Assembly (NCBI GenBank): GCA_003157175.1 | Contig: PMIQ01000211.1 | Span: 1-15,004 of the forward strand | DNA from: Chloroflexota bacterium | GTDB lineage: Bacteria > Chloroflexota > Limnocylindria > Limnocylindrales > CSP1-4 | Length of the DNA stretch: 15,004 nt | Reading direction: 5' to 3' | Shown: positions 1 to 7,075 of the stretch, piece after piece | Layout: the number at the start of each line of letters is the position of its first letter | How positions within the stretch are numbered: position 1 is the stretch's first letter | Made by a program: the position numbers and the translations under genes | The notes under the pieces: generated by a model | Told to the model about the DNA's origin: nothing | Databases searched by the model: none | Seen by the model: only the letters and a program-made list of their open reading frames with translations

Positions 1-123
1 GACGTCTACAAGATCTACGCCGAGAGCTTCCTCGGGGAAGAGCATCTGCAGCGGATAGTCAGCCAGGCGCAGCTGGTCGTTGCCGACGCACTTGGGGCAA
101 CCAAGCGGGCCGGCGCAAGCTAA
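1..123 (+). CDS. pgm: Phosphoglucomutase (alpha-D-glucose type), C-terminal end only
   Basis: This is the last 40 codons of a gene that begins before the window; it reads in frame from base 1 to a TAA at 121-123. The tail contains KIYAESFLGEEHL followed by an amphipathic helix. This closely matches what I remember of the extreme C-terminus of bacterial Pgm, whose E. coli form has KIYCESFLGEEH at the same place. Pgm interconverts glucose-1-phosphate and glucose-6-phosphate in the cytosol, feeding glycogen, trehalose and cell-envelope sugar synthesis. The active-site serine and metal loop lie outside the window, so only the family can be called, not whether the gene is intact. A gap of about 240 bp separates it from the next gene on the same strand. 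Confidence 0.85.
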   Translation, partial: DVYKIYAESFLGEEHLQRIVSQAQLVVADALGATKRAGAS

Positions 124-174
124 GATCTGGGGTCCTGGGCGTTGCGGGCCGGCACCGCGACAATTGCGACCCAG

Positions 175-192
175 CTGCTGCTGCTGCTGCTG
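175..192. repeat. (CTG)6 trinucleotide microsatellite
   Basis: Six perfect CTG units lie in the gap just downstream of pgm. They are the only simple triplet run noticed in the window. They could vary in copy number by slippage; nothing suggests a function. Confidence 0.9.
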
Positions 193-298
193 ATCCAACT
201 ACACGCCGTGAGGTGCGACCAGGCAACACCCCGTATCTGTACCGGAGGACCACTCACCTCAGCCAAAAGTACCGTCGGGATAACCCGTAAGGCGACGC

Positions 299-326
299 TT
301 GACGCGCCGACAGGCTCGTCTAAGGT
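299..326 (+). promoter_or_regulatory. Candidate sigma-70-type promoter for the 361-879 gene
   Basis: TTGACG (299-304) is followed by a 16-bp spacer and TAAGGT (321-326). This fits a TTGAC -35 box and a TAnnnT -10 box of the kind used in high-GC bacteria. A transcript starting near 333 would leave a leader of about 28 nt before the GTG at 361. It is a pattern match only. Confidence 0.4.
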
Positions 327-360
327 GATTTCGCACACGGTCCCCAAACAAGAGTGAACT

Positions 361-879
361 GTGGATCAGCCAGATCGTCAGCGCCAGAACGGACCAGCCG
401 CCACAGGCCCGAGCCAGGCGGTTGCTTCTCTGAATCGCGAGTTCATGAACGTCCTCGTCAACGAGGAAGCCGCCAGCATCGGCCGGGCCATCGCCCAGAT
501 CGTCCGCGGTGACGGCTGGCTTGAGGCCAAGGCATCGGCCGTGCTGGTCGACGCCATTGCCGAATGGCTCGGCCGCGACGCCGTGCAGACGGTCGGTTTT
601 TTCGCCAACGGGACGGGGCCGGTGGAAGTCGTCGCCAGAATCGGCAACTACTACATCACCGGGCACGGCATCGAGAGCGAGAGCGACGTGACGGTCAACT
701 GCTGCGAGCGCCATCGCGCCCGGTTCAGCCAGTCGAGGGTGGACGACTACGACATCAAGTCGGCGAACAGCAGGTTCAACTGGGGAACTCCGCTGACCCA
801 GCGCGCCGCGGATCGCCTGGCCGGGCTCTTGAAGGAAGAAGTGGACCCGGAAGTCGCGCTGATGGTGCTGGGCTTCTGA
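361..879 (+). CDS. Protein of unknown function, 172 aa
   Basis: I do not recognise this family. The frame opens with GTG at 361 and ends at TGA 877-879. A weak purine-rich AAGAG lies 8-12 bases before the start. Residues 1-25 are rich in Gln, Pro and Arg and probably disordered. The rest looks like a small soluble alpha/beta domain with a helix around 30-75 and a strand-rich middle (VEVVARIGNYYITGHG near 95-110). There is a Cys-Cys-Glu-Arg-His cluster near 125. I see no signal peptide or membrane segment. A candidate promoter stands just upstream and the gene seems to be transcribed alone. Its 3' end stops about 20 bp from the remnant HicB/DinB gene on the other strand. The reading frame has normal high-GC third positions, so it is probably real. 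Confidence 0.65.
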   Translation: MDQPDRQRQNGPAATGPSQAVASLNREFMNVLVNEEAASIGRAIAQIVRGDGWLEAKASAVLVDAIAEWLGRDAVQTVGFFANGTGPVEVVARIGNYYITGHGIESESDVTVNCCERHRARFSQSRVDDYDIKSANSRFNWGTPLTQRAADRLAGLLKEEVDPEVALMVLGF

Positions 880-898
880 GCCGGCCGAGCGCCGGCCA

Positions 899-1539
899 AA
901 GGCGGGCTTGAAGCTCCAGGACATGCTCCCATTCGTGTTCGAGAGTCCGTCGTAGCATGCGCCGCGCCGTGCGCGGGGGTCTGCCCTCCCGCTCGACGAG
1001 ACGGGCAAGTTCCTCAACGCTCATGGTTCGTTGTCGGCGCTTTCGATCGCGGCGATCGCGGCCGAGTACCCGGGGAGCGCCCCCAGCGTGGAGCTGACGT
1101 AGGACCACTCCGAGCCGGCGACGTGCGAGAGGATCGCTGCAGCCGAACGGCCGCCGGAGGCCGGGGCTTCGCCAAGGGGCCGGGTCTGCGCTCACGCCGC
1201 GGCGACAAGCTCCTCGCGAGACCACTCCGCCCAGCGGAGCTGGCGGTTGGCCTCTTCCTGCGTGAGCGGCTCGCGGTCCGTGACGAAGACCTGCTGCCCA
1301 AACCCCAGGAGCTTGCGCTCGATGACATGCTCGGCGATCTGGAGCTCGATTGGCTCCGGGTCCGGCGAGTCGTCGCCGTGCCGGCGCAGGAAATCGAGGC
1401 GCCCGCGAATCGCCTCGCGGGTGTTCTCGATCGCCTGCTCGCTCGCCGGCCCGAAGGCCACACAGCCGGGCAAGCCCGGCACGTAGACCCAGGTCCGCTT
1501 GTGCTGCGGCCCCGATTCCAGATAGAGGTCGAACCGCAT
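899..1539 (-). pseudogene. Broken HicB-N/DinB-like protein gene (nonsense codon plus frame change)
   Basis: Reading leftwards from ATG 1539, the first 115 codons give a HicB-like N-terminal domain (VPGLPGCVAFGPASEQAIEN at 20-39) and the start of a DinB-like helix (LRWAEWSREELVAAA). A TGA at 1192-1194 stops it. The same frame continues sensibly for 56 codons after the stop, with ILSHVAGSEWSY, a typical DinB-type metal-site helix, and then reaches a second stop at 1021-1023. The rest of the domain appears one frame over from 1024 to 899 and contains ARRMLRRTLEHEWEHVLEL, the expected last DinB helix. A CGA-to-TGA change and a frame-changing deletion near 1024 would explain everything. No stop follows in the last frame where the family should end. 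The gene starts 4 bp after ald and was probably cotranscribed with it. DinB-like proteins are four-helix metal-binding proteins, some of them thiol-dependent transferases; this one's role is unknown. A sequencing error could explain one lesion but hardly both. Confidence 0.75.
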
Positions 1540-1543
1540 GTGG

Positions 1544-2662
1544 CTAGATCCCGAGCGCCTTCTCGGGCGTTACGTACTCGAGACCGTGGGCCCGGGCGAC
1601 GGCGTCGTAGGTCACGTGTCCGCAGCAGACGTTGAGCCCGTCGCGCAGATGGCAATCGTCCGTCAGCGCCTTCTGCCAGCCCTTGTCCGCAAGGGCAAGC
1701 GTGAACGGCAGAGTGGCATTGTTCAGAGCGAACGTGGAAGTTCGCGCGACCGCTCCCGGCATGTTGGTCACGCAGTAGTGCACAACGTCGTCCACGACGT
1801 ACGTCGGGTGGGAGTGAGTCGTGGGCCGCGACGTCTCGAAGCAGCCGCCCTGATCGATCGAGACGTCGACGACCACGGAACCGCGCTTCATGGCCCGGAC
1901 CATGTCGCGCGTCACCAGCCGCGGCGCCGTGCCGCCGGGCAGCAGTACCGCGCCGATCACGAGGTCCGCGCCCAGCACGCTCTCCTCGATGACATCCACG
2001 GTCGCGTAGCGGGTTTTCAGGGCCGGCGCGAATGCCAGGTCGAGCTCCTTGAGCCGCGGCAGCGATCTGTCGATCACCGTCACGTCCGCCTCGAGGCCAA
2101 GGGCCATTCGCAGCGCGTTCATCCCAACGACGCCACCGCCGAGGACCACCACCTTGGCGGGCGGCACGCCCGGGACGCCGCCCAACAGCACGCCGCGCCC
2201 GCCCGCCTCCTTCTCGAGAGCGTGGGCGCCCGCCTGTATCGACATCCGGCCGGCGACCTCGCTCATCGGGGCGAGCAGCGGCAAGCCGCCTCGCTCGTCC
2301 GTGACCGTCTCGTAGGCAATGGCTACGCAGCCCGCCTTCAGCAGGCCCTGCGTCTGCGTCGCGTCGGGGGCGAGGTGCAGATATGTGAACAGGATCTGGC
2401 CCTCGCGCAGCATCGCGATCTCTTGCGGCTGTGGCTCCTTGACCTTCACCACGAGGTCGGCGCGAGCGAACACCTCCGCGGCCTCGGGCACGATCTCCGC
2501 GCCGGATGCCTGATACCGATCGTCGTCGAGATCGATCACCGCGCCGGCGCCCGCCTGGACGATGACCTTGTGACCGTGGGAGACGAGCTCTCGGACGGCG
2601 CTCGGCGTCAGACCGACGCGGAACTCGTTGTCCTTGATCTCGCGGGGCACACCGACAAGCAT
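1544..2662 (-). CDS. ald: Alanine dehydrogenase
   Basis: The enzyme reversibly deaminates L-alanine to pyruvate and ammonium with NAD+, in the cytosol. The protein is 372 residues, the usual length. The N-terminus MLVGVPREIKDNEFRVGLTP is diagnostic of the Ald/PNT family. Catalytic Lys75 lies in VVKVKEP and His96 in LFTYLHL, the same numbers as in the M. tuberculosis enzyme. The NAD-binding loop VVVLGGGVVGMNA and the later SIDQGGCFETSRPTTHSHP and VTNMPGAV segments are intact. The ATG at 2662 is chosen because GGAGAGG lies 5 nt upstream; an in-frame GTG at 2689 would add nine unfamiliar residues and lacks such a site. The gene follows malic enzyme after a structured 239-bp leader and runs straight into the broken HicB/DinB gene. 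Malic enzyme makes pyruvate, so the pair could form alanine from malate or burn alanine through pyruvate. Confidence 0.96.
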   Translation of the reverse strand: MLVGVPREIKDNEFRVGLTPSAVRELVSHGHKVIVQAGAGAVIDLDDDRYQASGAEIVPEAAEVFARADLVVKVKEPQPQEIAMLREGQILFTYLHLAPDATQTQGLLKAGCVAIAYETVTDERGGLPLLAPMSEVAGRMSIQAGAHALEKEAGGRGVLLGGVPGVPPAKVVVLGGGVVGMNALRMALGLEADVTVIDRSLPRLKELDLAFAPALKTRYATVDVIEESVLGADLVIGAVLLPGGTAPRLVTRDMVRAMKRGSVVVDVSIDQGGCFETSRPTTHSHPTYVVDDVVHYCVTNMPGAVARTSTFALNNATLPFTLALADKGWQKALTDDCHLRDGLNVCCGHVTYDAVARAHGLEYVTPEKALGI

Positions 2663-2667
2663 CTCGA

Positions 2668-2674
2668 CCTCTCC
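2668..2674 (-). promoter_or_regulatory. Ribosome binding site that fixes the ald start
   Basis: GGAGAGG reads leftwards from 2674 to 2668, five bases before ATG 2662. It supports the internal ATG over the in-frame GTG at 2689. Confidence 0.75.
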
Positions 2675-2753
2675 GGGCGATCCCGCCACTCCGTGTGGGA
2701 CCCCAGGGGGCGCGTCTGGTGCGCGTCGTTCGAGCCGCGCTCCTGCCAGTGCC

Positions 2754-2779
2754 GACCGCGGACGGATACGCCCGCGGTC
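2754..2779 (-). promoter_or_regulatory. Perfect 8-bp inverted repeat in the ald leader
   Basis: GACCGCGG (2754-2761) and CCGCGGTC (2772-2779) form a GC-only-but-one stem with a 10-nt loop, about 90 nt before the ald start. No T-run follows, so it is not an ordinary intrinsic terminator. It could be part of a structured leader RNA or a DNA-level operator. Confidence 0.45.
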
Positions 2780-2797
2780 GTGGGAAAGCGTGCGAGC

Positions 2798-2825
2798 GCT
2801 GGCTCACCTGGGAGCCTTTGCCAGC
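2798..2825 (-). promoter_or_regulatory. Nested, partly exclusive stems in the ald leader
   Basis: GGCTC (2801-2805) pairs with GAGCC (2812-2816) around a 6-nt loop. GCTGGC (2798-2803) can instead pair with GCCAGC (2820-2825). The two helices share 2801-2803 and cannot both form fully, which is the geometry of a switching leader. In the RNA sense the region reads GCTGGCAAAGGCTCCCAGG. This faintly recalls glycine-riboswitch or T-box elements but does not match either well enough to name. Confidence 0.35.
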
Positions 2826-2901
2826 ATTCTCTCACTTGCCGCCGAACCTGCCCGCCAGCGGCCCACGGCACCGAAACGGGGCGGCGATCGTTGAGCCAGT
2901 T

Positions 2902-4653
2902 TCAGGACATCGGCCGATACGGCAGGTAGTCCGGGTACCACATGGCCGAATCGACCGCGTCGAAGACCTCGTCGTCTCGATACAGGCGACCGACTCCGCA
3001 GTCGCGGCTCTGGCACACGACCTTGGCCGCGATCTCGCGCGAAACCCGCCGCAGATCCGAAACGGCCGGATAGAGCGCGCCCACGGCCAGCCGGTCGGGC
3101 GCGACCATCTCGGCCAGGGTTCGGGCCGCGAGAAGGAACATCTCGTCCGTGATCTCGCGGGCCTCGGCGACGATCGCTCCGAGACCCAGACCGGGGAAGA
3201 TGAACACGTTGTTGGCCTGGCCGATGACGTGATCGGCGCCGTTGACCCTGACTGGCTCGAATGGGCTGCCGGTAGCGATGAGCGCCCGGCCGTCGGTCCA
3301 GGCCAGGATGTCGGCGGGGATTGCCTCCGTCTTGGCCGTCGGGTTCGAGAGCGGGAAGATGACCGGGCGCTCGGCATGGGCGGCCATCTCCCGGATCGCC
3401 GCTTCGGTGAAGGCGCCCGACACGCCGCTCGTGCCGATGAGAATCGTCGGCTTCACTTTGGCGATCACGGCGGCGAGGTCCAGTCGATCGGTCGGCGACA
3501 AGCCCGCGAAGCCGTAGGAGCTCAGCTCGGCGCCGGTGAGGGCGAACTCGCGCTTGTCGTCGTCAAGCTGGTCGCGATCGAGGAAGACCAGACCCTTCGT
3601 ATCGACGGTGACGATCGCCCGTTTCGCGCTCGCGGCATCCAGGCCCTCGGCCATCATCGCCGCGCGCACGGTGCGAGCGATACCGGTCCCTGCGGCGCCT
3701 GCGCCCAGGAAGGCAAATCGCTGTTCGCTCAGCGGCCGGCCCACCGCCCGCACGGCGGCCAGGATGCCGGCCAACACGACGGCTCCCGTGCCCTGGATAT
3801 CGTCGTTGAAACTGGTGACGCGATGGCGGTAGCGGTCCAGTATCCGGATGGCGTTGTGCTGCTTGAAGTCTTCCCACTGCAGGACGGCGTGCGGGCAGAC
3901 GTCCAGGATCGCGCCCACGAAGGCCTCGAGGAAGTCGTCGTACTCGGCCCCGCGCAGGCGGCGCTGGCGGAAGCCCACGTATGCCGGATCGGCGAGAAGA
4001 TCCTCGTTGTCCGTGCCGACATCCAGCGAGACGGGCAGGGTATGGGCGGGGTAGATGCCCGCGCCGGCGGTGTAGAGGGCGAGCTTGCCGACGGGGATGC
4101 CCATGCCGCCCGCGCCCTGATCGCCCAAACCGAGGATCCGCTCGTTGTCCGTGGCGACAATCAGGCGGACGTCGTCGACGCCCACGCTGCTCGAGGAGGA
4201 TTCGGGCCGGGCGTTGCGGAGCAGATCCGGGATGCGGTCCTTGTCGGCGGGGGTGATCCACAGGCCCCGAGGTCGCCGCATGATGTGGCTGAAGGTCTGG
4301 CAGGCGCGGCCGACCGTCGGCGTGTAGACAATCGGCAGGAATTCTTCGAGGTTCTCGATCAGGACCCGATAGAAGAGCGTCTCGTTGCGGTCCTGCAGCG
4401 ACGAGAGCCCGATGAAGCGCTCGAGATCGTCGCTCTTTCGCCGGATGTGCTCGAGCTCGAGGCAGACCTGCTCGTCGATCGTGGCCACCCGCGGTGGCAG
4501 CAAGCCGCGCAGGCCGAAAATGTCCCGTTCGGCCTCGTCGAAGCCGGTGTCCTTGTTCAGGAGAGGCTTCTCGAGAAGCTCGGCGCCGGCCTGCTGGACC
4601 TGCATGGTCCCACTTGGACGAAGGCTTTTGACTGAACGCGGAAGCTGTCTCAT
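2902..4653 (-). CDS. maeA: NAD-dependent malic enzyme (MaeA/SfcA long form)
   Basis: The enzyme oxidatively decarboxylates L-malate to pyruvate and CO2 with NAD(P)+ and a divalent metal, in the cytosol. At 583 residues it is close to the E. coli MaeA length of about 565, and it aligns by memory over its whole length. The substrate tyrosine is Tyr110 in PIVYTPTVG, and the catalytic lysine is Lys190 in GIPVGKLALYTA. Metal ligands are Glu261-Asp262 in WEDF and Asp284-Asp285 in SFNDDIQGT. The dinucleotide loop is FLGAGAAGTGI at 315-325, followed by PLSNPTAK and a C-terminal half ending in WYPDYLPYRP. Cofactor choice (NAD rather than NADP) is inferred from the subfamily. The start is uncertain: ATG 4653 adds sixteen residues over ATG 4605 (MQVQQAGAELLEKPLLNKD), and neither has a strong ribosome site. 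It sits 72 bp after the lipoprotein gene and 239 bp before ald. Confidence 0.95.
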   Translation of the reverse strand: MRQLPRSVKSLRPSGTMQVQQAGAELLEKPLLNKDTGFDEAERDIFGLRGLLPPRVATIDEQVCLELEHIRRKSDDLERFIGLSSLQDRNETLFYRVLIENLEEFLPIVYTPTVGRACQTFSHIMRRPRGLWITPADKDRIPDLLRNARPESSSSSVGVDDVRLIVATDNERILGLGDQGAGGMGIPVGKLALYTAGAGIYPAHTLPVSLDVGTDNEDLLADPAYVGFRQRRLRGAEYDDFLEAFVGAILDVCPHAVLQWEDFKQHNAIRILDRYRHRVTSFNDDIQGTGAVVLAGILAAVRAVGRPLSEQRFAFLGAGAAGTGIARTVRAAMMAEGLDAASAKRAIVTVDTKGLVFLDRDQLDDDKREFALTGAELSSYGFAGLSPTDRLDLAAVIAKVKPTILIGTSGVSGAFTEAAIREMAAHAERPVIFPLSNPTAKTEAIPADILAWTDGRALIATGSPFEPVRVNGADHVIGQANNVFIFPGLGLGAIVAEAREITDEMFLLAARTLAEMVAPDRLAVGALYPAVSDLRRVSREIAAKVVCQSRDCGVGRLYRDDEVFDAVDSAMWYPDYLPYRPMS

Positions 4654-4725
4654 GCGACCAGCATCGACCGGTCGACCCGGCCGCGCAATACCCCTTTCGG
4701 CGCCCGATACCGATCGCCGGCCGGG

Positions 4726-5628
4726 CTACGCGCAGGGATTCGGCTCGCCCGGAACCATGGCCCGGACCAGCAGCGAGTCCTTGACCATCGCGCTATCTAC
4801 GAACCGAGTCAACTGGTTCGACTGCTTGACGACCGGCTCGAGCGTGGCGAGATCGGCGCCCGTGACGACCGCGCATCGGTACGAGTCGTTGCCCAGCGCG
4901 GTCCCGAACCCGGAGAACGGCGTTGCCAGCGGCCAGGCCACTTCGTTCGGGGTGATGCCGCCGGTCGCGTCCGTCGGCGGGAGGGCCAGGACGGCCATGC
5001 TTTGAGGCTCATATGAAGCCGATTGACCGAGGTCGTCGGGGAGCCACATTGCCAGGCCGGTGATGTCCTGCCAGAACTGGACGAACGCAGCCACGCTCCC
5101 AGGAGCGGGCGTCTGAGCGGTCGTGATGGCGTCGGGCGAACCGGTAAGGTCGTACCTCTTGCCGTCGACGACCAGCTGGATGTGGCCCATCATGGCGCCC
5201 GCCACCGGCGCGCCGGTGAAGTCCGAGGTGCTGCCGAGCAGGCCCTGCGTGCGCGCCTCGGCCGCGATCGCGTCGATGCCTTTGGCGCTGATCGTCTGGA
5301 CCGTGGGGCCGACCCACATTGGGCCCGGGTAGATGGCGGGCACGGCGACCATGCCATCGATGTATTGCCCGTCCGAGATCGTCGCTTGCGGCAGCCGGGT
5401 GAACGTGTACTGGGGCGCAAGCGCCTGGGTCTGCCAGGCTCGCAGGTAGAAGCCTTCTGCCGAGGGGGAGCCGCTCGGCGCCGTAGGCGACGGTGACGGC
5501 AAGTCGCTTGGTCCCGATGGCTTGGCTCCGCCGGCCGCCGTGACGCAACCTGCGATCGCGACCGAGATGGCCAGGAGGCCGGCAAGGCGTGCGTGTTCGA
5601 GCGGCGAACGAAGCGAAAGGGCTGGCAT
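4726..5628 (-). CDS. Exported lipoprotein of unknown function, 300 aa
   Basis: The protein starts with a signal peptide: hydrophobic residues 16-26 are followed by the lipobox IAGC with Cys28. A Ser/Pro/Gly-rich linker (about 30-57) then leads into a globular domain. This predicts a lipid-anchored protein outside the cytoplasmic membrane. The domain contains FYLRAWQTQALAPQYTF, VPAIYPGPMW, LVVDGKRYDLTG and a Cys-ending tail. I recall similar uncharacterised exported proteins in Chloroflexota, with LRAWYTQALPP and VPAIYPGP motifs and a final VPGEPSPC, but no known function. ATG 5628 is supported by GAGGA seven bases upstream. It lies between the aminotransferase (70 bp away) and malic enzyme (72 bp away) on the same strand and may share their transcript. 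Nothing in its sequence points to amino-acid metabolism. Confidence 0.85.
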   Translation of the reverse strand: MPALSLRSPLEHARLAGLLAISVAIAGCVTAAGGAKPSGPSDLPSPSPTAPSGSPSAEGFYLRAWQTQALAPQYTFTRLPQATISDGQYIDGMVAVPAIYPGPMWVGPTVQTISAKGIDAIAAEARTQGLLGSTSDFTGAPVAGAMMGHIQLVVDGKRYDLTGSPDAITTAQTPAPGSVAAFVQFWQDITGLAMWLPDDLGQSASYEPQSMAVLALPPTDATGGITPNEVAWPLATPFSGFGTALGNDSYRCAVVTGADLATLEPVVKQSNQLTRFVDSAMVKDSLLVRAMVPGEPNPCA

Positions 5629-5648
5629 GTTGGCATCCTCGAGTGCGA

Positions 5649-5671
5649 CTAGCCGATTGTCTGCCGGCTAG
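5649..5671 (-). other. Inverted repeat between the aminotransferase and the lipoprotein gene
   Basis: CTAGCCG (5649-5655) and CGGCTAG (5665-5671) form a perfect 7-bp stem with a 9-nt loop, 28 bp after the aminotransferase stop. There is no T-run, so termination is doubtful. It could be an mRNA processing or stability stem. Confidence 0.35.
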
Positions 5672-5698
5672 ACGCCAGGTCCCGGCCGTCGGTTCCGG

Positions 5699-6904
5699 TC
5701 AGCCCTCGATGACCGCCTTGACCGCGGCCACGACGTGGTCCATGTTCGAGGGAGTGAGCCCCGCCACATTGATGCGTCCCTTGCCGACGACGTAGACGGC
5801 GAACTCGTCGCGCAGCCTCGCCACCTGGTCGGCTGAAAGCCCGAGCAAAGCGAACATGCCGCGCTGGCGCCCGATGGGATCCCAGTTACCGGGAACGTCG
5901 GCGTCGGCGAGAGCCTTCACGAGCGCCGCACGATTGCCGAGGATGCGGTCGCGCATGCCGGCCAGATCCACTTCCCACTGCGCCCGCAGGGCCGGGTCGG
6001 TGAGGATCGTCTCGACGATGTCGCCGCCGTGAGCGGGCGGGTTCGAGTAGTTCGACCGGATGGCGATCTTGAGGTGGCTCAGCGCCGAGGCGGCCCGCAC
6101 CGAGTCGGCTGCCACGATTGTCAGCGCGCCGACCCGTTCGTTGTACAGAGCGAAGTTCTTCGAGAAGCTCGAGCAGATCAGGAACTCGAGACCGGGGCGC
6201 GCCAGACCGGCGAGCCAGTCGGCGTCCTCGCGCAATCCGAAGCCGAAGCCCTGGTAGGCGAAGTCGACGACCGGCATCAGCTCGCGCTCGATGACTACCT
6301 CGGCGATTGCCGCCCAGGTGTCCGCGTCCGGGTCCACGCCGCTCGGGTTGTGGCATGAGCCGTGAAGGAGGACCACGTCGCCTGGAACCGCGGACCGGAG
6401 CGCGCCGAGCATCTTCCGCACGTCCACGGAGCGCCCGGATTCGTCAAGGTACGGATACGTTCGGAGGGCAAATCCGGCCAGGGTGAAGAGCTGGGGATGG
6501 TTCGGCCAGGTCGGCTCGCTCAGCCAGATCGTCTTCGACGATCCCGTCTGGAGCAGGAAGTCGGCAGCCACGCGCAGCGCTCCGGTGCCGCCGGGGGTCT
6601 GTGCGGTGGCGGATCGGCCGCTCACTACGATCTCGTGGTCCGGGCCGAAGATCAGATCCCGCACAGCCTTCTTGTAGCCGGGTCGCCCGTCGATCGGGAG
6701 GTAGCTCTTCGAGCCGGCCTTCTCGAGCAAACGGCGCTCGGCTTCCAGCACGGATGGGATGATCGGCGTCACGCCGGAGTCGTCCACGTATACGCCGACC
6801 GAGAGGTTGACCTTCCGCGGTCGCGTGTCGGCGCGGAAAGTTTCGGTCAGGCCGAGGATCGGGTCCGGCGGGGCCGGCGTGAGGGAGCGAAGCGGCAGGG
6901 CCAC
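5699..6904 (-). CDS. Aspartate/aromatic amino acid aminotransferase (class I, AspC/TyrB type)
   Basis: This PLP enzyme moves an amino group between aspartate (or an aromatic amino acid) and 2-oxoglutarate. With the GTG start at 6904 it has 401 residues, matching about 396 for E. coli AspC. The N-terminal LTPAPPDPILGLTETFRADTRPRKVNLSVGVY is typical of the Ia subgroup. Ligands for PLP are Asn186 in CHNPSG, Asp214 in VVDFAYQGFGFG and Schiff-base Lys249 in SSFSKNFALYNERVG. The C-terminal GRINVAGLT carries the arginine that binds the substrate carboxylate. The frame stays open to 7036, but the extra 44 residues look like translated leader. AAGGA seven bases before the GTG supports the shorter form. 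Substrate preference (aspartate, tyrosine, phenylalanine) cannot be read from the sequence. It is the first gene of the leftward block containing malic enzyme and ald. Confidence 0.93.
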   Translation of the reverse strand: MALPLRSLTPAPPDPILGLTETFRADTRPRKVNLSVGVYVDDSGVTPIIPSVLEAERRLLEKAGSKSYLPIDGRPGYKKAVRDLIFGPDHEIVVSGRSATAQTPGGTGALRVAADFLLQTGSSKTIWLSEPTWPNHPQLFTLAGFALRTYPYLDESGRSVDVRKMLGALRSAVPGDVVLLHGSCHNPSGVDPDADTWAAIAEVVIERELMPVVDFAYQGFGFGLREDADWLAGLARPGLEFLICSSFSKNFALYNERVGALTIVAADSVRAASALSHLKIAIRSNYSNPPAHGGDIVETILTDPALRAQWEVDLAGMRDRILGNRAALVKALADADVPGNWDPIGRQRGMFALLGLSADQVARLRDEFAVYVVGKGRINVAGLTPSNMDHVVAAVKAVIEG

Positions 6905-6911
6905 TGGACAT

Positions 6912-6916
6912 TCCTT
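6912..6916 (-). promoter_or_regulatory. Ribosome binding site that fixes the aminotransferase start
   Basis: AAGGA reads leftwards from 6916 to 6912, seven bases before GTG 6904. It favours the 401-residue protein over the 445-residue open frame starting at 7036. Confidence 0.7.
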
Positions 6917-7047
6917 GGTTCGCAATGACGGCGGTTTCGGCAGGGGAACTCTACAGGGAAGGCGGCGATGGCGGCTGCCGTTGGTGACCGGGCCTGCGGA
7001 ACCGCCGGCCGGCATCTCTCGGCCCGTCAGCTGCACATTTCAGGGCT

Positions 7048-7075
7048 TTTACAGGATCAAGTGCGACAAATACAA
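7048..7075 (-). promoter_or_regulatory. Weak promoter candidate for the aminotransferase block
   Basis: On the minus strand TTGTAT (7075-7070), a 16-bp spacer and TGTAAA (7053-7048) lie in the only AT-rich patch of the gap. The matches to consensus are modest (3/6 and 4/6), so this rests mainly on position and base composition. Confidence 0.25.

Larger units (their letters stand above)
124..360. other. Intergenic gap between pgm and the 361-879 gene
   Basis: This 237-bp stretch has lower GC and no convincing gene. It holds a run of six CTG triplets at 175-192 and a candidate promoter near 299-326. I see no clean terminator hairpin with a T-run after pgm. The bases CTGGGGTC (127-134) and GACCCAG (167-173) can pair with one bulge, but only across a 32-nt loop. 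Confidence 0.6.

Noticed and set aside
142..357. A 71-residue plus-strand frame with a Leu-rich stretch resembling a signal peptide
   Set aside because: The hydrophobic stretch is just the CTG repeat. The frame starts with TTG without a good ribosome site, has no high-GC codon bias, and overlaps the promoter candidate of the next gene.
1192..1194. TGA in the HicB/DinB gene as a selenocysteine or recoded codon
   Set aside because: A second lesion (frame change and missing residues near 1024) lies downstream, no SECIS-like context was apparent, and arginine from a CGA codon would fit this position. Decay is the simpler reading.
1014..2807. A 597-residue minus-strand frame over ald
   Set aside because: It is an Arg-rich shadow in another frame of the clear alanine dehydrogenase gene.
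2798..2825. A glycine riboswitch or T-box before ald
   Set aside because: GGCAAAGG-CTCCCAGG is reminiscent of a glycine aptamer core, but the paired CCGAAGG/GGGGCAA part and the T-box GGTGG-ACC bulge are missing.
2695..4635. A 646-residue open frame on the plus strand
   Set aside because: It is antisense to malic enzyme, which has all its catalytic residues. The translated product has no recognisable domain; long antisense frames are expected at this GC content.
6905..7036. A 44-residue N-terminal extension of the aminotransferase
   Set aside because: AspC-type enzymes start close to the GTG at 6904, which has AAGGA seven bases before it; the extension has no family-like sequence.
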